This document shows, one piece after another, positions 12,727-25,762 of a stretch of DNA of 64,000 bases. This DNA comes from Rotaria macrura. Its lineage: Eukaryota > Rotifera > Eurotatoria > Philodinida > Philodinidae. Position numbers and translations under genes: made by a program. Position 1 is the first letter of the stretch, and the number at the start of each line of letters is the position of its first letter. The notes under the pieces are model-generated. The model made no database searches and was not told the DNA's origin. It saw only the letters and a list, made by a program, of their open reading frames with translations. The stretch lies in NCBI GenBank assembly GCA_900239685.1, contig OENT01000561.1, forward strand, positions 34,245 to 98,244. Reading direction: 5' to 3'.

Positions 12727-14438
12727 TATTGTTGTTGTTGCTGGTGTCGGTGCTGCTGTTGTTGTTGTTGTTGGACATGCCCATTGAGATTCTTCTTGAT
12801 TTGGAGGATTTATCGATGAATTAATTAATGGTACATACGATGTATTTATTTGCTGTTGATATGATGTTTGATTTTTATAATCATATGGAATATATTCATT
12901 ATGATAAGGTGATTGATAATAAGATGTTGAATCTTCTTTCGGTTCTTGTTTCGATAGATCCAATGCTTTATGAACTGACTCGATGTAATTCGAAAATAAA
13001 TTTTGCGATGTTGCAGAACCCGGCGGAGGAAAATAGATCCCGGCCTGTGCAAGTTCTTCTTGTGTGCGACCTTGAGCTAAATTAATTTGTAAATTACGCA
13101 ATTTCTGTTCAATTGTACTCTTAGACATATTTGTTGTGGAAGGACGATAAGACGATGAACGATTGATCGATAAACGTGTTTCCAATGAATTCTTGAAATA
13201 AGAGTTTTAAAAGACACCAGATCGAAAACAAAAAGGAATCCAAAGAATAAAGATACTTACTAGAGAAATAGTGTCATCTTCTTTTGGTATAACATTAAGT
13301 GTAAGATCATTAGGACTAGAAAAGAAATGAAAGGTTAACCTTTTTCCTCTATTTTCTTATTTGGCTTTAATACGAACGTATTCTGAATAATAGCAATAAC
13401 TTGTGAATATGTTTTGCCGCGAATTGATTGATCATTAACAGATAAAATCCGATCGCCCGGTCTTAAGCCAGCTTTATAAGCTGGACTGTTCGAACGAACT
13501 TCTTTAACAAATATTGTATCGGTTGATTGAAGATTTTCATCGTAACAATTTTCGATTGTTGTTTCATCGTCTTCGGCATTATCTACAATAAAAAACCAGA
13601 CATTGCTGTTATTTTTTTTTCTTTCTCATACAACATATAACATGTCTCATCAATCAATTATGGAATAGACTAGCAAAAAAATGTCTATGATAATTTTTGT
13701 TTCTTTCTCCTTACCGCTGCCGATAGTTTTCATGGAATTCGACGACAATATTCCTTGTTGTTGTTCTCCTTGATGATGTATGAGAGTGCCTGATGCCAAT
13801 GATGAAATAGTGGATGGAATTATTGCCGATTTTGTTTCTCTTCTTTCTTCTAATTGCTTTTGCTGATGTTCATCGATCACAACACTATACGAAGCCTATG
13901 CGATGACAAACAAGATTTATATTCGAGACAGTTCGTTAATGAAAGAGAAAATCGTTATTTTTCACTATTAGCAAAACCATTAAATGATATTCGTGATAAA
14001 ACTAGGTTAGAATACACAATAGCGAAAGCAAAAGAAGAAGAAGCGAAAAAAGAATAGAAAAACCGAAATTACTCGAGTTTGGAAATTTTTAGATCTAAAT
14101 TCGCTTGTGTTTTCGATCAATAGAAAATCATATCGTGTCTTAATTCGTCTTATGTTTTAAAACGAAGAGAATTTACCTGGAGAATGTCATTGACAGAAAA
14201 CGATGGCGGATAGATAACGAAATGACGAAGTGTAAAACCAAAACCGCCGCCTGAATAATCACTTGATCGAGAGATTTTTATAGTTTTAGGTTTTTTCATT
14301 TGTTCAAACAGATTATTTTCTAAAAACAAATAATTAAATCAAATCAAATCGAAGGAGAATTTACTCATTTACTTTGAGCAGGGAAAGTAATGATAATACA
14401 TAGTTCGTCTTTGTGATGATGATGATGATGATGTTTTT
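4027..14438 (-). CDS. ARHGAP21/23: Rho GTPase-activating protein, ARHGAP21/23 type (PDZ-PH-RhoGAP), 5' end unresolved
   Basis: Stimulates GTP hydrolysis by Rho/Cdc42-type GTPases; vertebrate relatives act at Golgi and cell junctions. Eighteen exons join in frame (minus strand): 14438-14373, 14319-14177, 13895-13715, 13582-13378, 13315-13261, 13191-12168, 10706-10568, 10519-10392, 10321-10253, 10164-9975, 9914-9854, 9796-9192, 7505-6868, 6781-6618, 6561-6436, 5258-4990, 4751-4438, 4376-4027, about 1574 aa. The PDZ domain spans exons 2-5 ([14 protein letters not shown], then [11 protein letters not shown]). The PH domain is in exon 12 ([15 protein letters not shown]). RhoGAP covers exons 13-15 (arginine finger in GIYRHAGG, then [11 protein letters not shown]). 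The C-terminus keeps IRRRHTL. Splice phases agree at every junction. Odd: a Thr-rich tract in exon 6. Exon 1 begins at a polypyrimidine acceptor, so the start codon lies further upstream and was not found. Confidence 0.9.
11563..11579 (+). repeat. Poly-C homopolymer (17 C)
   Basis: Seventeen consecutive C followed by a further C-rich stretch, inside the large RhoGAP intron 10707-12167. Striking in AT-rich DNA. Its exact length is prone to sequencing error. Confidence 0.9.
12638..12778 (-). repeat. ACN trinucleotide tract encoding poly-Thr/Ala/Pro linker
   Basis: Within RhoGAP exon 6, an imperfect ACN repeat encodes about 45 residues, mostly Thr with Ala and Pro. It interrupts otherwise ordinary linker sequence between the PDZ and PH domains. 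It is likely length-variable between alleles. Confidence 0.75.
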
Positions 14439-17400
14439 CTGAAAGGAAGAAAAAGCATTGTTCTTTTCTTTTTCTTTTTTTTCACAGTTCTATCAATAGA
14501 AATAATGAGAAGAAGGCGAAGTGTCAAAAGAAGAGAGCAAAACAAAGAGACGATAAAAAAAAGAACGATATTGTACTGGCTAATTGTCCTAGTCTACCGA
14601 CTGTGAGACATCTTCATTCTTCGTACATCCGATCATTCACATACAAAGTTCATCAGGTTCTTTTATTCAGACTGTACTATCGCTCATGCACCTGCACACA
14701 TCGAATAGAAAGGAAATGAGTACTAATGCCGTCGAGAAATCAATCTCTTTCGGGTTGTCTTATTAATTCGTATTTAACTTATTTTCAGTCAATTGTTTTG
14801 AATCCTTTGCATATATGACGCATATTGAAAAGAAAAAGGAAGAACTATACGTCGAATAAAGAAGCAAGTGTTCTGTCTGATATCGATGTAATCTAAACTG
14901 GAGAGAAAGGAGAAAAACAAGCTCATTAGAAACGATAGACGACTATGAACGTCAGTCCGGAAGTAAGTACTCACTATGTTGTGATTATCAACAATATGTA
15001 GACGCGATAAGACAGATGGTCTTATCATTTCATTCGTCTTCAACATATTGCTATTGACCACATAGAGAGCCATTGAACTTAGTTCGTTGATCATCACTCT
15101 CATGATGCAATATCAACAAGACATATAAAGATAATCAAGTTCATCTAATACTCAATCCAAAGATAAATAACATATCTGATCGTGTTATCGAATCCAATCG
15201 AAAGAAAAGTACAATATTCAACTTGCTCTTTTGCTTCTTAAAACGTGATCACGAATGTTTATTCTTAAAGAGCTTAACCTTGAACATATACCTACGGGAT
15301 TATCAAATTTAGACCTATTAGTAAGATCTATCTTGCCTTCTGTGTTCAACTCGTCTAATCGATTAGAAATTCAATATCAATACGTACGTTTCGTGTTTCT
15401 TCTTGCTTCAATAGTTTTACTTATGATGAAATCAATGATTGGGACGTTTGTACGTATTGAGAATCGGCTTATTTACTCACGTTTATAAGAGAAGAAAGTC
15501 AATGTTAGGCAATGAAGATGAAGGACTAAGAAATTAGAGATGAAAAAAGAAGAGAAAAGTGACGCGAGAATTGCTATATAATGACATTGAATGTCGGAGT
15601 TTTTTTTTATAATGAATAAAACGAGAGTCGACAGACGGAAATCTGCATACATACATATATATATACATATACATATCGATGTGTGCGTGTGTGGCTCCAG
15701 GGATATATACATCATAGAATCAGGAAAAAGAACGAGAAGGTGGTCAAATGACGCGTATGTCTGTTTCCGGTGGGCAAAAGGCCATCATCCATTTCTCTCA
15801 AAGGTTTCCTCGAGCTATAAATAATGGTTAAATATGATATTGATTGATTTGCAGATCATTCATCGTCAATAAACTAAAAACATCACACAACTAATTTTAA
15901 CTAGAGTTTATCAGTCCATGTTTTTTCTTCTTTCGAAATAATATAAACAAGAAAAATACTTCGTTGACACGACTCTCTCTCTCTCTCTCTCTCTCTCCCC
16001 CTCCCCCCGCTCTCGTTCGCCTTCTTTCTTTTAATTTTGATCAAGCATGCAATTGAAAAGAAAAGAGTTCTCTCGCCGTTCGTCCTTCATCAAAATTTTA
16101 AAAAAAAACACAATGCTTAACTCAATCTGATCATATTTATATTTCAATGAATATGTTGCATCATTCGTTTCTCCACGTATTCAATCAATACAAGTGCAAA
16201 GGTAGAACAGAAAAATTGTTGAATATTCTACTTATGATCGCATGCTTTGAACAAGAGAGAGAATGATTAGACTTGTACGCAAACAGAAGTAGTAATCAAT
16301 TTTTTTTTTCATTTCGTCAATCTCATTAAACATACTCAGATGACACAAGAATGTGCCAAATCCAGCAGACGATGAACAGATTAAACATGTCCAGACATGA
16401 GAGAATACACACAAAAAAGAAAAGCAATGATACGATTTTTTTTCGCTCCTGTTTTCTATCATTATATCAGATTAACTTACTTGCTCAAACACGCCATGCA
16501 AACAATGAGATCATGTCTTTTTAACTCGTTTTTAAACATAATATATAAATACATACGATAAAAAGGAGATAATTGTTTTTGTTTGATAAAAGACGTATCA
16601 ATGATAATGTCTCATTCTCGTGTACTTATTCTTTCTGCGGATGTTATTGACATATCAGTTGCTTATGTTTATTTGTTGTTGTTCTTTCAAACAACCACCC
16701 CTCTTCGTTTTCCAGATCGTTTAAAAGAAAGACACAGTCATGTCACAATATTAGACATACACAGAAAACGACATAAATGATAAGCACATCATACGAAAGA
16801 AACAGAAAAGCATAATCAAGTGTCCATTGGACACAGTGCAAAGAAAATGATACTCCATCAAGCATTGGTTCCCCCAAAGGACAAAAAATAATAATCGTAC
16901 GTTGCAGAAGTGTAAACATAGCTCATTGTTTTGTCTATGTGATAGTTTGAAAATAAAGAAAACACGAGGACACAAACGAATTCTCTAATGAATTTGAATC
17001 TGATAGTTACGTACTTATCATTGATTGAAGATTATTCTAAGAACAACAAAAGAAATGTGTACGATTTCCCGACTAGTAAATCAATATATATTTCATATAT
17101 CGTTAAATTCGTCTTTCTTTGTTCCGTCGACGTTTTCGTATTTGAGAAGAAAAATATGGAAAAACATTAAACCATGGATCCAATCGAAACATAACGCTAC
17201 TATCGAAAGTAATATTTCATCAATCTTATTTATTCAAAGATTTTCATGGAATAGTGAAAAAAAGATGTGTTGATTACAACGAATGATTGTTTTTCGTACG
17301 TGGTTTTTGTATGAAAAATTGAAATTTTCAGGTAACAAATAGACACGAACCCTAGATCGAGGTAATATTGTAATCTTGTCGACGACAAGATGATTTCAAT

Positions 17401-18550
17401 CGTTCGATTACGATAACGAACAAAGAACAGATACATCCATACATTCATGTTTGTTTGTTAATCTTTCAGATATTCGATGAATCACACTTTCATTTTTAAA
17501 CTCTGATGTCACTTATGCATTTCATGAACAATCGTCTTTTCATACAAATTCTTTTGCATAATTCACGTATCGAAAAATTCTTAATTTAATTCTCAATCCA
17601 TTGACATAGTTTCTATTATCTGGAGACGCTTGGAAACGTGATCTATAGAACATATACAATATTCATTTGTATCGAAATATTTAATCTTCCTAATCGTGAA
17701 AGTTATTATTAAACATGTATAGAGATAAACCTATGTTGAGTATGCACTTCAGTTATTCAATTTTATTTGTATCTGCCGAATGTCGAATTCAGACAAACTT
17801 TTCCTTCTACGAGATCAATATGTAATGAACAACTATCAGTAGTGGTTGTGAAAAATATGTAGTTTGTCATACATATACATGTATACATTCTCATGGCAAT
17901 TTCCATGGGCATGCGCATCTTACAAAATGCATTTCCTCTCGTACGTTTATTCACAGCATCGCCGGTAGTAAGACGGTAGTGGTGCTTAGGATTTCCGCTC
18001 CTACTTAACTGTGATTGAAGAAAGTTTTTTTTTTCTTACTTCCATTTTACTTTTTCATTTGAAAGAATTCGAAGGCAAAGAGAGAAAAAACAACAAACTC
18101 ATAATTTATTTTATGAATAAATTTTGTTCACAATCAATGTCCATACAAATGTCTATGTTGAGACAGCGACGTGTTGAAACGATTTGGATGCTGAAAGCTT
18201 TAATAGACTTGAACAATTTGTAGCTGCATTAATATTCAAGAACGTGATCTACTATACTTTTACAGAAAAACTCGTAGAAGAATGCATCGTATACTGAATG
18301 ACATGTCGTGCTAGATTACAGCTCTGTTTTTCCTAGCTTGACAGGCACGGATTGTGAATTGGATGATGACACGCAGGAATAAACTTATTGTAATAAAGTC
18401 ATATGTGTATTTTTGATGATAATATTGGAAATTTTTCACACAATAATCGTATGGAAAAACAATTCGAATAGATGTCACCAGCGAGAGATGTATCTACTAT
18501 GAATTTCCTAGACGAAACATATCTTTTTCATTCTCTCTCATATCTAAACA
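14439..18550. other. Long intergenic/upstream region with simple repeats
   Basis: May contain the missing first exon(s) and promoter of the RhoGAP gene and the upstream region of the HMG gene. Simple repeats include CAT/TA-type repeats at 15647-15680 and a CT tract followed by C-rich DNA at 15972-16008. No open frame here looks family-like. Confidence 0.45.
15972..16008 (+). repeat. (CT)n microsatellite followed by C-rich tract
   Basis: About twelve CT dinucleotides followed by a CCCCCTCCCCCC run. A polypyrimidine block of unknown role. Confidence 0.85.
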
Positions 18551-18556
18551 ATACAG

Positions 18557-18564
18557 TATATAAA
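18557..18564 (+). promoter_or_regulatory. TATA box of the HMG-box gene
   Basis: TATATAAA lies 94 bases before the ATG at 18651. A TCAGATC stretch about 30 bases downstream fits an initiator, leaving a 5' UTR of about 60 bases. Confidence 0.55.
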
Positions 18565-18650
18565 CGGACGACGACTAAGTGTACTAGTTCAGATCATTGT
18601 AACCATTCGTCTTAGTAGTTATCTATTCATTATACGTTTTTATTTGTAAA

Positions 18651-19165
18651 ATGCCAAAGACAAAAACAGTAACATCAACGAAATCGGCAACACCTGCTAA
18701 AAAATCTTCATCGAAAAGAGCAAAAGATCCAAATGCACCTAAACGATGTCGATCGGCGTATCTTATATTTTCCGCTGAAAAGCGTGACGAAATCAAAGTA
18801 ATTATTGTTCATTGAAGCGTTTATTCTCATTCTCTAGAATTTTCTTCTTCAGACAGAACATCCCGGATTATCACCAAAAGAGATTTTATCCGAACTTGGC
18901 GCACAATGGAAAACTGCTGATGCTGCAGTATGTTTCTCTTTGTTCTCTTTGTTTTGAATTGATTTTTGTCGACTTTATTTAGACTAAGCAACGTTTTCAA
19001 AAATTAGCCGATGCCGAAAAGCTTCTGTACGAAGAAAAAATGGCTGCTTACAAAAGTGAAAAAAATGATAAAGAATCAGCAGAGAAAGAAAATCTAAAAA
19101 AGAAAAAAGCTTCGAAAAAAGGTCAAACAATAGAAAGTGGACACGACGATTCGATGGAAGATTGA
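18651..19165 (+). CDS. Single HMG-box chromatin protein (HMGB/Nhp6-like), 3 exons
   Basis: DNA-bending chromatin protein. Exons 18651-18797, 18853-18927 and 18983-19165 encode 134 aa; the introns are 55 nt each, GT..AG, both in phase 0. Residues about 1-22 are a Lys/Ser/Thr-rich tail. One HMG box follows at about 24-95, opening with KDPNAPKR and continuing AYLIFSAEKRDEIK, HPGLSPKEILSELGAQWK and KLLYEEKMAAYK. The C-terminus is basic (NLKKKKASKKG) and ends with a short acidic HDDSMED. This is the size and shape of Nhp6/HMGB-D proteins with a single box, not two-box vertebrate HMGB1. A TATA box lies upstream, and the 3' flank holds a TTTA repeat. The nuclear role is established for the family; the specific ortholog is unclear. 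Confidence 0.92.
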
Positions 19166-19826
19166 TCCATCACGATGAAACATACACGAATGTATTCGAT
19201 CGAAGAAAGAATGAGTCGTATCTATTTTCCTTATCCTATTTATTTATTTATTTATTTATTATTGTGTTTGTATATAGATATACTCTTTAACTTGTGTTTA
19301 TTCTTCTCCTTCTTTCTTCTTGTACTATTGTGTGGAGTTCGCTTCTCTATTTATAACTGTCGCTTGATTTACATATTGATAATGAAAGAAAACTAATGAT
19401 ACTACATGAACTTCATGAAAGAAAATAATTTGTTTCTGAACCAATGAGAAGATTTCGTTCATGAAAAGAAGAATGATTCACTTTTCTCTCATTAACAATT
19501 GAAATTCATCAAACTTTAACACATCTTAATTAAAAACAGACTAAAATCTTGTTTAGACTTCTGGTGAATAGCTTGTCAATAGTTTGATCAAATTAGTTTT
19601 GCTGATTTCGTTTCTGAACAGGTACGACATGTTGAGACAATATATTCATGTAGTTTTTATCAAGTATATAGGACGATTCTTTTCTTACAAATCATTTCTT
19701 GCAATTAAATAAATGATTTTCATCGAAGAAAAACGATATTTATATTAGGATTATAATGAGATGGAATCATGATTGAAAATCTATTGATAAACAGAACACG
19801 TCCTAATTTTTCCGAACAATACAACT
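19166..19826. other. Intergenic between convergent genes
   Basis: 3' flanks of the HMG-box gene (plus) and phnX (minus). TTTA repeats at about 19230-19260. The frame at 19175-19396 is hydrophobic and low-complexity and is probably 3' UTR. Confidence 0.5.
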
Positions 19827-20654
19827 TCAATGTTGACAAGGTGTTTCACCACGCGTTAGACGTTCATTGATATCAGTAACTATCGAAGGCAAATCAGCAA
19901 TAGTATTGATTATATAATGCGGTCGACTTGGAGACAACAATTTATCAATACGTTCACGTTCAACATTCAATTGATCCGACGACAGAGCACAGTATTCATC
20001 CCAAGTTAAACCAAGAAAATTGCCGGAAAAGCGTAGTGCGACAGTCCACATTCCTGCACTACGACCTTCAAGAATACCTGGTGGAGTATCATCGACTTTG
20101 ACACATGAAGCTACATCATCGATCCCGAGAGCGATGACATTAGCTAATGCTTGCGCTGGACTAGGACGACCCTTTGGTACTTCATCAGCTGCTACGACAC
20201 AATCTGGTGAATAACCGAGAGCAGCAGATTGTGGTAATAACTTATCCATTACTTCCTTTGGATAGCCAGACGTTGAACCGATTTTGAGACCGGCTTGTCG
20301 TAATTCATCTATGACTTTTAATGCACCCGGAATTAAACTTGAATATTCTCCTACTTTCGCAACTTGCAATGGCATAAATCGTTTATAGATATCGTTCACA
20401 TCATTATCCGTCGGCAAGCGTCCAAATCGATTATGAAAACGTTGAGATATAGATGGATGATTACAAAGTGTTCGAATATGATCTCGTTTACCAATACCCA
20501 TGGGTCCACGTGCTTCGTCTAGATTTATTTCAACGCCCACACTAGCAAAAGCTTCGACAAAGATGCGTGTCGGTGCAAAACTACCGAAATCAACAACAGT
20601 TCCGGCCCAATCGAAAATAACAGCTTGTAGACGAGTTGGTAATTGATAACGCAT
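19827..20654 (-). CDS. phnX: Phosphonoacetaldehyde hydrolase (phosphonatase), intronless
   Basis: Cleaves the C-P bond of phosphonoacetaldehyde to acetaldehyde and phosphate, the second step of 2-aminoethylphosphonate breakdown. The 275-aa protein is a full-length HAD-superfamily phosphonatase. Motif I is DWAGT with nucleophile Asp15 and the Ala17 typical of this family. The cap-domain Schiff-base lysine is Lys56 in [10 protein letters not shown]. Motif II is GSTSGY, and the last motif is [20 protein letters not shown]. The canonical GDT is DDT here. There is no intron, while neighbours are split by short introns, and no PhnW transaminase lies in the window. The family is mainly bacterial, so horizontal acquisition is likely. 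AT-rich codon use matches the host, so it is not a contaminant-like insertion. Confidence 0.93.
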   Translation of the reverse strand: MRYQLPTRLQAVIFDWAGTVVDFGSFAPTRIFVEAFASVGVEINLDEARGPMGIGKRDHIRTLCNHPSISQRFHNRFGRLPTDNDVNDIYKRFMPLQVAKVGEYSSLIPGALKVIDELRQAGLKIGSTSGYPKEVMDKLLPQSAALGYSPDCVVAADEVPKGRPSPAQALANVIALGIDDVASCVKVDDTPPGILEGRSAGMWTVALRFSGNFLGLTWDEYCALSSDQLNVERERIDKLLSPSRPHYIINTIADLPSIVTDINERLTRGETPCQH

Positions 20655-23600
20655 CGTTCTTTGTATGAGAATGAACTGTAGAGAGTCAATAGAAAGATTT
20701 TGATAAAACTTGTTTTTCTATGAGTTTTCGAAAACAAACGAAAATGTCACAAGAGTAAACTCACATATTCTAGAAGGAAAAAAGTAACAAGTAGAATCTA
20801 CAAGTCAACATTTTAAAACAAGATAATTGTGATAGATTGCTTATCGAATATTGAGAATATAGTTTTACTTTGCTATTTCTTTCTCATTTTTCAAAATAGA
20901 ATTGTTACCCTTGATCGATATAGGGTTACTACGTGATAGGAAACAAAGCGCCAAACATAAAACATGATGACCTTTTTCTCATAGAAATCTACTTCGAATG
21001 TATGATCAATGACTTTTGATCATGAAAATAGTTTAGTTAAACATCAACATGTGCTAGTGCTCTATGAGAGATTCTCGGTATAATAGTTATTGACGAAAAC
21101 CGATGAAGGTCATATTTTTCTTGTTCTGATAAAAGGCTTTTATACTTAACATACACAAAAACACGCTTTTCATGGTGAAAAAAATTGGAGTATTATGACG
21201 CTTCTTATTTACATAGAGAGAAAAGAAAAGAAACTCACTCGTGTTATTCTACTATAAGATAAAAAGAACCAGTTGAAGGCGTCACATTTAACATAGCGTT
21301 CTTTTACAAGCAGAAAACTCGAAGAAAAAAAGTTGATTTTCAAAATAAATTCGCCTCATATATGTGGTGAGACAATGCAATTCAATCGCTCATAGATTAG
21401 TTTTCTTGAAATTTGTGCAGGCAAATGAAACTATATGGATAATAATGTGACAGAACAACGGTAATCATCGAAGATCGTCAGTTGACGAATGTTCACAATC
21501 GAATGGACACAAACATTGATTGATTCTTTTTATGTGGGATTTCATTCATATTGATGAACAGAATATCGAATGAGGATTTAGTCCAGAGTTTTAAACACCT
21601 CTCCGGCATCCATTCACTGAAACTGTGACAGAAGAAACTCAATGATTATTGAATACGTTCTTAACATGGTGCTATGTAATTTTCGATGCATCATGCAGAG
21701 AAAAAATGTTGCTTTACTTACTAATCATTGAAACGGATCTTAAAATTGATTAGTCTGCGAATATGTTACCATCTCTCAATCCCGATTCACCATCGTCAAT
21801 CTGTATAGAGTATCGATATTTTCTCGAACAAGAACATTTTCTTTAATCGAAATCGACTTGAATTGGTGACAACGTACTGGTGAATTATGGTCACATCGTA
21901 TTCCTACTAATCATTAGGTTCACGTCACGCAGACTTTCAGCACTTCTCTGTTCTTGACAACTTTATCACATATGCTGTATGAATTTCGAAGGTTTTCATG
22001 AAACTCTGTGATTGGCAATAAGACAGTGTATACTCTTGTACTTAGTAACAATCTCTAGTTTTTTCTAATATGATCTAAAAAGTTCATTTATGTCTCATTC
22101 GGAAGGTTGTTTAACTGGTCGCAAAAGTAGGACTCTTTTATTTTTTTCAAAATTTGATTTGAATATTCGGGTCGTACTTCCGCTCAACAATGTTTTTACT
22201 CGATTTTCCCCTTTGATCCACCCGAGATCCAGTTTTGATGGGAAAATCAAGTGTAGATAGTAGTGATTATCGGCGCTCTAGTTGCTTTGATTTTACACAA
22301 CTATGAAATTGTATGAAGAATGTACTAAGTTCACACTTGTCCACTATGCATGAGACTAAAATCGGTACTTGGTACCACTTCTGATGTCTTTACTTTTTCA
22401 GCTTTAAAATACTTTTCTAACGGACATACTCGCTATTCGTCCTGATTAACCACTGTCTCAAAAGTTTTGGTCATAGACTTGTCTACATTTAAAATGCCGA
22501 ACTGCTCTGTGGTTGATCTTGGAGTAACTACAGGTGAATGGATCTTTCTTTTAAAAAATGACTCGAAAATACGTGTGTAACAACGATCAGCATGTATGAC
22601 ATCTCAAAATGGGTTGTAAACGACGCAGCAAGTTTCGGACTAGTTCAAGACGAGTAGGTTTTCATATTTAGAATAGCAATGTCACATAGAAATGACTAGT
22701 ACAGATACTAGATATTTAACACGTCACTTGTTTACTGCTGCTCCATAGAATCATCAAGTCAAATTTATTAGTATATGAATAATCTAATTTAATTTTTGTT
22801 ACAACCAAGAATTCTTTTGTTTGATAAAAGTTAATTGGCATCATCGAACAAAATAACTATATAGAACACATGTGAGTATTGTTAAGACTTTTCATCTATT
22901 AAAATATTTATCTACATGAAACTTTGTAATCAACCATTTGTGAGTAGAAAATCTGATCTATTAAACTTTCAAAGGATTTTCTTTTGTTAACAGGAGAACT
23001 GCAGAATTCAAGGACGCATCAGCACTTCTTACGATGCCTTTTACATAACACACATCAACAGCTACTTGAAAGTGTTTCACTGCGAGTAAATTTCGATCGA
23101 AACGAGATACGGCTCTATGTGCTTTTCGTCATCGATCGAATCGAGCAATCTTAAGAATTTCGACTTCTATCACATTTATTCGACTTGGAGAATATTTCAA
23201 TAACTACTATTTTCAAACGGACGCCTTTCTTCATTTCATTAAAATCTATAATTTGTCGTAGTCATCTTTGCTCAACTTACATGAAAATGCAGCATGAAGA
23301 ATGATCATGGTATGTTACTGAAAAAATCTTCTCATCTCTTGTGCCAATGTCTCAGACTCGTGTCATAAGTATATTGACTTGAAAGTTCTGTCATTCATGA
23401 CAATCTATAAATGTTGACGGTTGAAGAAAAATAATATCATTAATTAAAAATTGGCAAAAATCTTCAAATCTATTATATATTTTAATGAAGAGAACACCTT
23501 AAAGATTGCTGTATTTGATGATGAATACGGCTGTTTCTTTCATTGCTCCTATCGACAGATATACACAGTCAAAGACTGCGAACTTTTAATCCAACACATC

Positions 23601-23792
23601 TATTCGTTCAGATTTATATAGTCCAAGAACCACATCTTTCGAATGTTGTTCGAGCAGTAATAGAGGGTATTCTTCATTTTCCTATTGCATTAATGAATTC
23701 ACCAATGAAACGATTGCATTCATTGACGTGAATGAGTATCATCGATAAAAGTATATTATCAGTTTGTTTTGCATAGAATAGTAGCATGTGAT
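20655..23792. other. 3.1-kb region without recognisable gene
   Basis: I see no coding signal, RNA gene or clear repeat on either strand. It holds the 5' flank of phnX and the upstream region of the purple acid phosphatase gene. Confidence 0.5.
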
Positions 23793-25762
23793 ATGAAAAG
23801 CCTGATGGTCACAAGCTGTGATACAATGCTTCTTTACCGAATAGTGTGTTTCATTTTTTTTATCTTGTCTTTTATTGTTGTGGTTCAAGCCGAAAAGCAT
23901 TTAAATGCCAATGGACCTTTTGGAAAAGCTCATAAATATCATAATGAACCAAGTCCATATGCATGTGATAGAGGAGCAGGTATTTCCTCTCCAATATTTC
24001 GTCGACGAACTAAAGCCATACAAGACATACAAGTGTCTAAAACAGTGTACACGAGTACTGAACAAATTCAAATAACATGGACACCCATAGCAGCTTCATG
24101 TAAAGATGATTTTATCGGTATTTATTACGTTGAAGTTTCTCTTACTGCAGGTAACTCGTTCAGTATCTTAAGTGATTTGAGAAAACATCAATGATGACGA
24201 CATTGTTTTAGCTTGTGATTACTTTGATTTTGAATTCATTAAAAACAAACAGAGCACTATGACATGGCAAATGATCAACCTTCGTCGTCAATTAGAATTT
24301 CGCTATTATTCACGTGATCATACTTGTTCAGGCAATTATTCTCTTATTGCCAAATCTCCTGTTGTTCAACCACTCAACTACAATGAGCCAACACATGTTC
24401 ATTTAGCCTACGGTGATCGACTCGATCAAATATTCGTTTCGTACTTAACTAATTCATCACAATATGTGCCACAATGTCAATATGGTCTAACACAATCCAC
24501 GCTAAACTTTCATCAAAATGGAACAACCATAACGTACACAGCATCGGATATGTGCGAAGGAAAAGCGAATACATGGGGTCCACAATCATTTATTGATCCG
24601 GGGTATATGCATACGATTCTCTTGGAAGATCTTCGCCCATCAACAACATATTTTTATCGTGTTGGAACTGATGAACATGGATGGTCATCGATCTATTCAT
24701 TTACAAATCGTCCAGCAAACAACGATGAACCAATAAATATGATCGCCTATGGAGATTTAGGTCTCTCGCCTGTTGAACCCGGGGCAAAATCGACTATCGA
24801 CCGAGTGACAGAACGAGTGACAACAACGAACATAACTTGTTTATTACATATCGGTGATATAAGTTATGCTCGAGGTGTCGGTGCTCTGTGGGATGCATTT
24901 ATGACTCAAATTCAACCAATAGCAGCTCTTACACCCTACATGGTTGGAATCGGCAACCATGAATATGATCATGTATTAGGTGGAGATAAAGATCCAAGCG
25001 GCGCACCTGGTCCGGGAGGATTTCGACCTCAATGGTACAGTATTTGTTTTTCGTAGACAAGAAGATAATAGCATATGCTTCATTTTTTAATCTTTGTGTT
25101 CACATTGTTCTCTATCAATTCATTGATTTCATCTGGATGCTCATTTGTTTAACTTTAGGGGTAATTATGGTTATGATTCCGGTGGTGAATGTGCTGTTCC
25201 AATGGTCCGTCGTTTTCATTCACCATCGAATGGCAATAGTCTTTTTTGGTATAGTTTTGATGTTGGTCCAGTTCACATTATTTATTATTCAACAGAACAT
25301 GACTTTCGTCATACGTCACCACAATATGCTTGGATCGAACAAGATCTTCGTTCCGTAGATCGTTCACGTACGCCGTGGATTATCGTTGGTTCTCATCGAC
25401 CTATGTACGCATCGGAAACTGATGAACCACAAGATTTTATTAAAATAATGTTACAATTCTATTTGGAACCATTATTCTATAAGTATCATGTTGATGTAAA
25501 TCTTTTTGCGCATAAACATTCATATGAACGAACGTGTCCAATGTATCGACAACAATGTGTTGCAGATGGTATAACACATGTTTTAATTGGCATGGCAGGA
25601 CAAGATATAGATGGTGGTGCGTATTCCGGTGCCGAATGGAGTATGTATCATGATCAGGAATACGGATATAGTCAATTATGGATCAATCGTACATATTTGC
25701 ATTTTACATACTATCATAACGATAAGGACGCAGTCGTTGATCAATTCATACTGCAGAAATAG
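23793..25762 (+). CDS. Secreted purple acid phosphatase, plant-type metallophosphoesterase (3 exons)
   Basis: Binuclear-metal acid phosphatase expected to release phosphate from organic esters outside the cell or in lysosomes. Exons 23793-24150, 24212-25034 and 25159-25762 (introns 61 and 124 nt) give 594 aa. The first in-frame ATG at 23793 starts a signal peptide with a hydrophobic core ending near VVVQAEK. A fibronectin-like N-terminal domain follows (YDMTW-type region spans the first intron). The five metal motifs are present: IAYGDLG, HIGDISYARG, GNHEYD, IIVGSHRPMY and AHKHSYERTCP. GNYGYDSGGECAVP directly after the second intron is typical of high-molecular-weight plant and protist PAPs. 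The AHKH in place of the usual GHVH is a mild variant. Downstream Asn-X-Thr sites fit secretion. Confidence 0.92.

Noticed and set aside
12615-12824. Plus-strand frames rich in Ser, Arg and Cys
   Set aside because: They are the antisense of the RhoGAP Thr-rich tract.
17930-18010. Possible tRNA-like GC-richer patch
   Set aside because: No acceptor stem, T-loop consensus or cloverleaf could be drawn.
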